Origin: CALMEE01 sp041748315
Lineage (GTDB): Bacteria; Planctomycetota; Planctomycetia; Pirellulales; Pirellulaceae
Direction: 5' to 3'
DNA: 19,508 nucleotides
NCBI GenBank assembly: GCA_041748315.1
Contig: JBGTDM010000074.1
Span: 1-19,508, forward strand
Position 1 is the first letter of the stretch, and each line of letters starts with the position of its first letter. Positions 12,930-19,508 of the stretch are shown here, one piece after another. The notes below the pieces were generated by a model, which was not told the DNA's origin, searched no databases, and saw only the letters and a program-made list of their open reading frames with translations. A program made the translations under genes and the position numbers.

Positions 12930-15578
12930 ATGGCCAACAATTTTCCACCCCGAGTCACCGTAAATAATACGGACGTCCAAATTTCTCAGCAGTTCTTGAT
13001 CAAGAATTCGCTTGTAGTTGAGGATTTCGATCCCGACAGTGAAGTTGTGCGGTATTTTTTCCGTGACAACGATGCAACTCTGACCTCCGGCTACTTTATC
13101 TTCAAGGGAGTCCGCGTCAATCCGAACATCTGGTTTAAAGTTGAGGAATCGGAAATCAATCAACTCTATTACCATGCTGGATTGATTGAGAGTAGCGAGA
13201 CGATCGGCGTGCAAGTGTTCGATGGATTGTTTTGGAGTCAGGCTGCATTCGGCGTTATGACCACGACGACGCTGAATGATCAGAGACCAAATGTAACGTT
13301 GCAGAACTTTACGGTACTTTCTGGTGAAAAGGTCAAATTCGAAAACTTTGTTTCGGCAAGTGATCCTAACGGAGACCCAATTCAGTTTTACCGGATTGTC
13401 GATCGGATTGGGAATGCCAACGGCGGCTTCTTTACAGTCAACGGAGTCAAGAAAACGTCAGGCGTGTTTTTCGATGTAGCCGCGAACCAATTGCAAAATG
13501 TGGAATACGTTGGCGCGACGTTTGCGCACGAGGAGCGGATTGGCGTCTTTGCCAGTGATGGCAAGTTCCTTAGCTTGTTGGCCGAATCGACCGCCACAAC
13601 TCGTGCAAATCTGCATGATCCTGTGGTGATCGCTAAGAATTTGAACGTTCAAAAAGGACAATCACTGTTGCTAAGCAGCATGTTTTCCTTTTCCGATGCC
13701 GACGGTAGCACGTTGAAAAGAATCCGAGTATTGGATACTGGCTCGGCCAGTTTCACTGGATTCTTCACCATCAATGGTGTCAAGATTCCAGCCAACGATT
13801 TTCGTTGGTTCGAAGCGAGTGATATTCCAAATATTCGCTATCATTCCGGATCACAGGGTTCCCTTGAGAATTATCGATTACAGGTCTCGGATGGCAGTCG
13901 ATTGAGCACGATTTCGACGGCGACACTCACGACGATCGTGAAGCCAGAATTGGAATTTGATCCAGTCTTGAGGTTAAATGATTTCGAATTCCGTGAATTT
14001 ATCGATCTGGTCCAAGAGGCGCCTGGCTTGCCAGTGTTTCGTTATGAAGTGATCGATTTAAACGATGATCCGATCAGTGCTGATTTCGTAATCAATGGTT
14101 CGAAGTTATCGTCGCAAGTGGTTCATACGATTAATGGTTTAGACATTGAGAAGCTAAGAATTCGGGGAGGCAGCTCTGCGGATGAGGGGCGCAAGTTTGA
14201 TCAGTTGATGTTCCGGGCCTTTAACGGGACGTGGGGTGATTGGAAACGATTAGACATTGATACGACTGAGATTGCAGGTGATGCTGTACTTAAATTTGGT
14301 AGTTGGCCGAAAGTCAATCTGACGTATAGTTTCCCCAACGAGCTACCTGCTCAACATGCTGGTGGATTCGCGGGAGAAGGCTTCCAGCCAATGAATGCCG
14401 CTCAGCGTCGGGCGGTTCGCGAGATTTACGCGCATTTGGAATCGTATACCAACTTGAAGTTCACCGAGGTTTCTGGGTCGGTGGGTGGCGACTTGGAATT
14501 GTTCACGGCAGCACTTCCAGGCGGAATTTTGGGTGTCGGTTTTCCACCCATTAATCTACCCAATGCGGTCGCGGGCGACTTTGTCATTACCAACACGGAT
14601 CCATCGGTAAACAATCCCGTCGCCGGTGATATGTTTTATAACGTGGTTATTCACGAACTCGGTCACACCATGGGCCTGAAGCATCCCGACAACCAAACGG
14701 GTGCTGGACAACCTCCTTTATTGCCGCCGCAACTTCAAGATACTCGCTATTCAACGATGATAAGTATTTTGTTTGCGCCGATCGGCAGCAGTGGAACCGT
14801 CTTCAATCGATCGTTTCAGCTGTTCGATGTGATGGGCCTGCAGAAGCTGTACGGCAAGAACATGAACTACCAAACTGGCAACACCCAAATTCGTGGTGAA
14901 TTCCAGAATGATAGCCGGTTCATGAGCATCTGGGATGCTGGTGGGAACGATACGATCAACCGAACCCAGGACACGATTGACGCGATCATTGACTTGCGAC
15001 AAGGACGATATTCGTCCGTCGGGGGGGAACCTCGAAATATCGCAATCAATTATGGTGTTGAAATTGAAGCGGCTCGTGGTGGAAGTGGTAATGACACCCT
15101 CATCGGCAACGAGCTGGATAATTTGCTGATCGGAAATGCCGGAGACGATATTATTCGGGGGCACGGGGGTCGTGACGTCATGCGGGGGGGTTCTGGCAAT
15201 GATACCTATCAATGGGGGTTGGGTGACGACTTTAACATCATTGACGAACAGGGAATGGGTGGTACCGATACCATCGAAATTATCACTTGGGGCGCTCTTG
15301 ATAGTTTTGAAAAAGATATTGCCTTCCGCCGCATCGGCAACGATCTACGAATTGACTTCAACGTCGATTTTGGCCGATCCCAGGGTGGTTTCCGGATCAG
15401 GAACCAGGCATTGCTTGGCTCGCGCATGGAAACGTTGCGAATGGTCGACCTGGAAGGTGAAGAGATTGCACCGTCTGTAGACCTTACATCGGTATTCGTG
15501 AATGCAACGTCCGTAGGACAACGATTTAGAATTACATCGACCGTTGGACAGTTTGGCAACATCGCTATTCCGGTGTAG
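12930..15578 (+). CDS. RTX metalloprotease of serralysin type with N-terminal repeat domains
   Basis: Predicted secreted Zn-dependent protease, 882 residues, a likely type I secretion substrate since it lacks a Sec signal peptide. Four beta-rich repeats of about 100-115 residues occupy roughly 5-445; each has a D-x-D/N-x-D-like turn (DFDPDSE, SDPNGDP, FSDADGS, DLNDDP) and the first three then G-x-F-x-(F/V/I)-x-GV. The peptidase domain (about 455-650) has the metzincin site HELGHTMGLKH (575-585) and the Met-turn STM (608-610). LQKLYGKNMNYQTGNT (637-652) begins the M10 C-terminal region, and five RTX nonapeptides run from GGSGNDTLI at 717 to 761. A 120-residue tail presumably holds the uncleaved secretion signal. 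AGGAAA (12919-12924) precedes the ATG. It is far longer than serralysin (about 480 residues), so the N-terminal repeats are an addition, perhaps for adhesion or substrate binding. Confidence 0.87.
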   Translation: MANNFPPRVTVNNTDVQISQQFLIKNSLVVEDFDPDSEVVRYFFRDNDATLTSGYFIFKGVRVNPNIWFKVEESEINQLYYHAGLIESSETIGVQVFDGLFWSQAAFGVMTTTTLNDQRPNVTLQNFTVLSGEKVKFENFVSASDPNGDPIQFYRIVDRIGNANGGFFTVNGVKKTSGVFFDVAANQLQNVEYVGATFAHEERIGVFASDGKFLSLLAESTATTRANLHDPVVIAKNLNVQKGQSLLLSSMFSFSDADGSTLKRIRVLDTGSASFTGFFTINGVKIPANDFRWFEASDIPNIRYHSGSQGSLENYRLQVSDGSRLSTISTATLTTIVKPELEFDPVLRLNDFEFREFIDLVQEAPGLPVFRYEVIDLNDDPISADFVINGSKLSSQVVHTINGLDIEKLRIRGGSSADEGRKFDQLMFRAFNGTWGDWKRLDIDTTEIAGDAVLKFGSWPKVNLTYSFPNELPAQHAGGFAGEGFQPMNAAQRRAVREIYAHLESYTNLKFTEVSGSVGGDLELFTAALPGGILGVGFPPINLPNAVAGDFVITNTDPSVNNPVAGDMFYNVVIHELGHTMGLKHPDNQTGAGQPPLLPPQLQDTRYSTMISILFAPIGSSGTVFNRSFQLFDVMGLQKLYGKNMNYQTGNTQIRGEFQNDSRFMSIWDAGGNDTINRTQDTIDAIIDLRQGRYSSVGGEPRNIAINYGVEIEAARGGSGNDTLIGNELDNLLIGNAGDDIIRGHGGRDVMRGGSGNDTYQWGLGDDFNIIDEQGMGGTDTIEIITWGALDSFEKDIAFRRIGNDLRIDFNVDFGRSQGGFRIRNQALLGSRMETLRMVDLEGEEIAPSVDLTSVFVNATSVGQRFRITSTVGQFGNIAIPV

Positions 15579-15615
15579 ACTTACCGGAACCGAATTCAAC
15601 GATGATTTTCTCAGG

Positions 15616-15646
15616 CCCTCTCGGTTCCCAACCGTGAGGGTTTTTT
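15616..15646 (+). terminator. Strong intrinsic terminator after the metalloprotease gene
   Basis: CCCTC-T-CGGTT pairs with AACCG-T-GAGGG around a CCC loop, ten pairs with one T/T mismatch, followed by six Ts. It stands 37 bases after the protease stop and 27 bases before the exporter start, so it should separate, at least partly, substrate from machinery transcription. Confidence 0.8.
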
Positions 15647-15673
15647 CGTATCCGTAACAACTGCAATGGACTG

Positions 15674-17884
15674 ATGGTCGAATCAACAGCTGAACCCTCG
15701 GGTTCACCCGGTGAACAATCCGAGCTCTCGCAGAATGCGCCTGAACATACTTCATTGAAGTGTATTTCATTGGTGGCGCGACACCACGGTGTGGACTTGA
15801 GCGTCGACCGAATGGTTCATGACTATTCTCTGGAGCTTGAAGATCCAAGCACACGCCGGTTGCTGCGCATTTGCAAGGACGCGGGTTTCAAGGCTCGCGA
15901 ACTCAAGCTGGATTGGAACAAGCTCAAGCATATGGGGGAGGCCTTTCCCGCCATCGCGCGCCTGGACAACGGCAATTACGTGATCATGGTCGGATTGCGT
16001 GAGGTCGAAGATGACGAAGGGCACGTTGAACAGCAAATGGCGCTGTTCGATCCACTTGCCGATCGACATGATTTCCTGTTTTTGAGTCGCGCGGAGTTTG
16101 AAGCTGCCTGGAAAGGCGATGCGATTCTGCTGAAACGCACCTACTCACTACTGGACTCGGAGCAACCGTTCAGCCTGCGTTGGTTCATTCCTGAAATTTG
16201 GCGCCAACGTACGGCCTTTGTCGACGTCGCGATCGCCGCGATTTTTATCTACCTGCTGGCTTTAGTTATTCCACTGTTTTTCCAAATCGTAATCGACAAG
16301 GTCCTCGTCAACTATGCGATGGCCACGCTGGAAGTTATCACGGTCGGAATTGGCATCGCTCTGTTATTCGACGCCGTATTGAATTTTTTGAGAAGTTATC
16401 TGCTGTTGCATGCGACGGCCAAGATCGATGTTCGTGTCGCCACTCGAACATTCCAGCACATGTTGCAGCTACCGATGACGTATTTCGAGCAGATCACGGC
16501 TGGGGTGTTGACCAAACACATGCAGCAGACCTCAAAGATACGCGAGTTTCTTACAGGTCAGCTGTTTTTAACGTTGCTGGATGCCGGCGCCCTCGTGGTC
16601 TTCTTGCCAATTTTGTTCTTCTACAGTTGGCAACTGGGATTAGTCGTTTTGTTATTCGCTGGATTGATGGCAATCACGATTGGAGCGCTGCTGGGACCCT
16701 ACCGACGTCGTCTCGAGGCACTTTACATGGCTGAGGGGGATCGCCAAGCGATGCTTGTCGAAACAATCCATGGCGCCCAAACAGTCAAAGCGTTAGGCAT
16801 GGAACCGGTGCAACGAAAAAAATGGGATCAGAAGTCGGCTCAAGCAGTGGCGATGCACTATCGCGTTGGGAAAATATCGATCACAGCCACCACCCTGTCA
16901 AAATTGCTGGAAAAGACGATGATCGTCGTTGTCATCTGGATGGGTGCCCGGCTGGTTTTCGGCGACGAAATCACAGTCGGCTCGCTCGTCGCATTCCAGA
17001 TGATCTCCGGTCGCGTTTCCGGTCCTCTTGTGCAATTGGTATCCCTGATTCATGCGTATCAGGAAGCAGCTTTGTCTGTACGCATGTTAGGGTCGGTTAT
17101 GAATCGCCCAGTTGAAGAGGGACTCGGGCAGGGGCTTCGTCCGGAAATTCAGGGAAGTGTCGAGTTCGAAGATGTGACTTTTCATTATAGTCCGACGCTC
17201 CCACCGGCTCTTGACAATTTCTCATTGAAGATCCCGGCAGGAAAGGTGATTGGGCTTGTCGGACGAAGCGGTTCGGGAAAAACCACTTTTACGCGATTGG
17301 TTCAAGGGATGTACCGCGTTCAATCAGGGCTGATTCGTATCGACGGATTGGATATGCGCGAACTGGACATTACCCACTTGCGCCAGAATATTGGGATAGT
17401 ACTCCAAGAGAATTTCCTGTTCCGCGGTACGATTCGAGATAACATTGCAATGGCCAAGCCAAATTCGCGATTTCAGGAAGTCGTTTATGTCGCGAAAATG
17501 GCAGGCGCTGACGAGTTTATCGAGCGAATGCCCAAATCCTACGACACGATGCTCGAAGAGAATGGGGCGAATTTGTCAGGCGGTCAAAAGCAGAGACTCG
17601 CAATCGCCCGAGCCTTGCTTACCGATCCACGAATCCTGGTTTTTGACGAAGCAACCAGCGCGCTCGACCCGGAAAGCGAAGCGATCATCCAGGCAAATCT
17701 GAGACGAATCGCCAAGGGACGAACTGTGATTATTGTCTCACATCGATTGTCGACGTTAACAACTTGCGACGCGATCGTCGTACTTGAACGAGGCAAAATT
17801 GATCGCGCGGGCACACACAAGGATTTACTTGAACATTCAAAGGTGTATAGAGACCTATGGTATCAACAAACGGGCCGCGAATAG
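15674..17884 (+). CDS. Type I secretion ABC exporter, HlyB family with degenerate C39 domain
   Basis: Inner-membrane ABC exporter of 736 residues that powers type I secretion with ATP and docks with the HlyD-type partner. The N-terminal domain (about 24-150) aligns with C39 peptidases, but the catalytic Cys position is Thr26 and the catalytic His is Asn101, while Asp126 remains; it should bind rather than cleave the substrate. Five to six hydrophobic segments lie between about 175 and 445, forming the ABC transmembrane domain. The ATPase has Walker A GRSGSGKT (530-537), Q-loop VLQEN, signature LSGGQ (634-638), Walker B ILVFDE (654-659) and SHR switch His. The ATG at 15674 is the first in-frame start after the terminator. 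Its stop lies inside the downstream HlyD gene, 28 bases past that gene's start, implying translational coupling. The nearby RTX protease is its probable substrate. Confidence 0.92.
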   Translation: MVESTAEPSGSPGEQSELSQNAPEHTSLKCISLVARHHGVDLSVDRMVHDYSLELEDPSTRRLLRICKDAGFKARELKLDWNKLKHMGEAFPAIARLDNGNYVIMVGLREVEDDEGHVEQQMALFDPLADRHDFLFLSRAEFEAAWKGDAILLKRTYSLLDSEQPFSLRWFIPEIWRQRTAFVDVAIAAIFIYLLALVIPLFFQIVIDKVLVNYAMATLEVITVGIGIALLFDAVLNFLRSYLLLHATAKIDVRVATRTFQHMLQLPMTYFEQITAGVLTKHMQQTSKIREFLTGQLFLTLLDAGALVVFLPILFFYSWQLGLVVLLFAGLMAITIGALLGPYRRRLEALYMAEGDRQAMLVETIHGAQTVKALGMEPVQRKKWDQKSAQAVAMHYRVGKISITATTLSKLLEKTMIVVVIWMGARLVFGDEITVGSLVAFQMISGRVSGPLVQLVSLIHAYQEAALSVRMLGSVMNRPVEEGLGQGLRPEIQGSVEFEDVTFHYSPTLPPALDNFSLKIPAGKVIGLVGRSGSGKTTFTRLVQGMYRVQSGLIRIDGLDMRELDITHLRQNIGIVLQENFLFRGTIRDNIAMAKPNSRFQEVVYVAKMAGADEFIERMPKSYDTMLEENGANLSGGQKQRLAIARALLTDPRILVFDEATSALDPESEAIIQANLRRIAKGRTVIIVSHRLSTLTTCDAIVVLERGKIDRAGTHKDLLEHSKVYRDLWYQQTGRE

Positions 17885-19494
17885 GCGATCACGCAAGCGA
17901 AAAACAGGCCGATTCGCAACACGAAATTGATGATCTTCAAAATACTCCGGACGTCGCAACCAGTGAAGTCGACGAACTTGACGAGCGCGACGCGCACGAG
18001 TCATCGATTAACAAAACGTCAACGGCGGTCGCCGAGGTTAAGACAAAACCTCAACCGTTGCGCAAGAAAAGACTCTCTGCCATCGATCGAACGGTCATGG
18101 AATTCCAACCCGATGTCGTCGAGCTCGAACATCGCAAGGTGGCCGGAGGAGCGCGGTGGACTCTGTACACCGCGATTTTGCTGATCGTCGCCGCAATCAG
18201 TTGGGCCTATTGGGCCAAGGTCGACCGGATCGTGATATGCACCGGCGAGTTAATTTCCAGTGAAGACCCCATCCTGATTTATGCAACCGATCAACTCAAA
18301 GTTGTCCAATTGCATGCGAAATTCAACGAGCGCGTCAAGGCCGGAGATTTGTTAGTAACACTCGATCCAACGTTTTCTCAAGCCGATGTTGATCGACTGA
18401 GAATGCAATCCGTTGGATTAGAAATTCGCATCGCTCGACTGCGGGCAGAACTCGCGTTATTAGACGACGATGACGATCCCAGCTTCGAACTGAATCTGGA
18501 GCGATACAGTCGTGATCGCGCATTTGTAGAGCAATCCCTGTTAGACGAACAGCTCACCTTCAATGAGCGAACACGCGAGTACCGGTCCGAAATTCGGCGA
18601 ATGGAGGCAGAGCGTAAAAAAATCGAGTCAACTCAAAGGTCCAATGAAAACTCAATCCTTGCTCGAACAGATATCATTGAGACGCTACGAAAAAGGACTG
18701 AAACAGAACGGGTCCTTGTCGACCGAGCCGTCTCTGCATTGACCACGCTGCAGGACCTGGAAATGAGGCTGGTGAGCAGCGAGTTTGAATTGACCGCGGA
18801 GACGAACAGGCGAGATGAATTGGTCGAGGATATCAATGTCAACCTGAGGCAGTTGGATCAGTACAAAGCCCGCTGGCGATCTGAAATCAGTCAATTACTG
18901 ATACAAACGCAGGCCGAGTACAATGAAGCATCAAATCAATTGATTAAGGCCGAGCATGCTCGTCAGTTGGCGGAGATTCGCGTACCATTGAACTCGGAAT
19001 ATGGTGACGACGCCGAGTTCATCGTTTTGGACCGTTCCGACCTGACGACCGGTTCGACGGCATCCCCCAATCAGCCGATTTATCGACTGATGCCCGCCTC
19101 GACAAAATTGGAACTAGAAATTCAAATCGACGGAAAAGATGTGGCACGGTTGCGTGCCGACCGAGTCGCAAATCCGGAAACTGACCAGGAAAAGGGAGAT
19201 ACGGTTCGCGTTAAACTGGCATCGCTCCCGTTCCAAAAGCATGGAACACTTGAAGGGCGTTTGCGAGCGATCAGCGAAGGGACGTTTTCGGAAGGGCAGG
19301 GTCCAAACCAACGCATGTTCTATCGAGGGCGAGTGGTTATGATTACGACCCAACCGCAGGAAGTTCCGGACAATTTTCGGCTGCTGCCTGGTATGGCGTG
19401 CACTGCTGAAATTAAGATTGGCACGCGCCGAGTGATCGAATATTTCCTCTATCCGCTCTTCCGCTATCTGGACGGCGCAATTCGAGAGCCGTAA
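17857..19494 (+). CDS. HlyD-family membrane fusion (periplasmic adaptor) protein
   Basis: Adaptor linking the ABC exporter to an outer-membrane channel, 545 residues (E. coli HlyD has 478). Residues 1-95 form a charged, probably disordered cytoplasmic part, longer than in HlyD. One transmembrane helix lies at about 101-119. Then come a lipoyl-like half motif VVQLHAKFNERVKAGDLLVTLDP (key residues at 149-171), a long coiled coil rich in Glu/Arg (about 175-375), and the second half with the beta-barrel ending at LLPGMACTAEIKIGTRRVIEYFLYPL, where the G-M and G-x-R-x-x-x-x-Y-x-x-x-P pattern is typical of HlyD. The ATG at 17857 overlaps the exporter gene by 28 bases; the first later in-frame Met (about residue 81) is close to the membrane helix and less likely. 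The C-terminus is complete, 14 bases from the window edge. Confidence 0.9.
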   Translation: MVSTNGPRIGDHASEKQADSQHEIDDLQNTPDVATSEVDELDERDAHESSINKTSTAVAEVKTKPQPLRKKRLSAIDRTVMEFQPDVVELEHRKVAGGARWTLYTAILLIVAAISWAYWAKVDRIVICTGELISSEDPILIYATDQLKVVQLHAKFNERVKAGDLLVTLDPTFSQADVDRLRMQSVGLEIRIARLRAELALLDDDDDPSFELNLERYSRDRAFVEQSLLDEQLTFNERTREYRSEIRRMEAERKKIESTQRSNENSILARTDIIETLRKRTETERVLVDRAVSALTTLQDLEMRLVSSEFELTAETNRRDELVEDINVNLRQLDQYKARWRSEISQLLIQTQAEYNEASNQLIKAEHARQLAEIRVPLNSEYGDDAEFIVLDRSDLTTGSTASPNQPIYRLMPASTKLELEIQIDGKDVARLRADRVANPETDQEKGDTVRVKLASLPFQKHGTLEGRLRAISEGTFSEGQGPNQRMFYRGRVVMITTQPQEVPDNFRLLPGMACTAEIKIGTRRVIEYFLYPLFRYLDGAIREP

Positions 19495-19508
19495 CTGGAA
19501 AACAACGG

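Noticed and set aside
1..19508. CRISPR arrays, insertion sequences, tRNA or rRNA genes, phage genes
   Set aside because: No regularly spaced direct repeats, transposase or integrase motifs, terminal inverted repeats or tRNA T-arm consensus were found.

Overview
The window looks like a chromosomal segment of a planctomycete (Planctomycetota). This is inferred from the gene order NTP-transferase/prs ... L25-pth-S6-ssb-L9 with no S18 gene in the run, from the N-terminally extended L9, from the stand-alone GlmU-type uridylyltransferase domain, from the frequent lack of clear Shine-Dalgarno sites, from a TTG start on rpsF, and from G+C near one half. Genus cannot be fixed from the sequence alone.

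Layout. (1) 241-3283: a + strand cell-surface carbohydrate cluster with a sulfotransferase and two glycosyltransferases (GT4-like, GT2-like). (2) 3284-3611: an intergenic stretch with a good sigma70-type promoter followed by a bulged hairpin and U-tract. (3) 3612-5310: a nucleotide-sugar pyrophosphorylase-type protein overlapping ribose-phosphate pyrophosphokinase (prs). (4) 5474-5815: an orphan GroES-type co-chaperonin on the - strand, the only minus-strand gene. (5) 5816-6527: about 700 bases without a convincing gene, but with several RNA-like structures, including a terminator with a competing fold and a long imperfect hairpin followed by a second terminator-like hairpin. (6) 6528-11857: a co-directional translation/replication operon, rplY-pth-rpsF-ssb-rplI, ending in a molybdopterin oxidoreductase of the FdhF/YdeP family. 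(7) 11858-12435: a second long non-coding stretch, with a strong hairpin near its 3' end. (8) 12436-19494: a type I secretion module made of a small unnamed protein, a large RTX metalloprotease of serralysin type with four N-terminal beta-sandwich-like repeats, a HlyB-type ABC exporter with a degenerate C39 domain, and a HlyD-type adaptor. An outer-membrane TolC-like partner is not in the window.

How the genes work together. Prs makes PRPP, and the NTP transferase probably makes an activated sugar, so the first half of the window touches nucleotide and envelope precursors, next to glycosyl/sulfo-transfer genes that would consume activated donors. The central operon supplies ribosomal proteins, peptidyl-tRNA recycling and SSB. 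The last module should export the Zn-protease across both membranes. The small protein at 12436 is the best candidate for an uncharacterised component, because it sits directly in front of the secreted substrate. A strong terminator between the protease and the exporter genes suggests that substrate and machinery are expressed at different levels.
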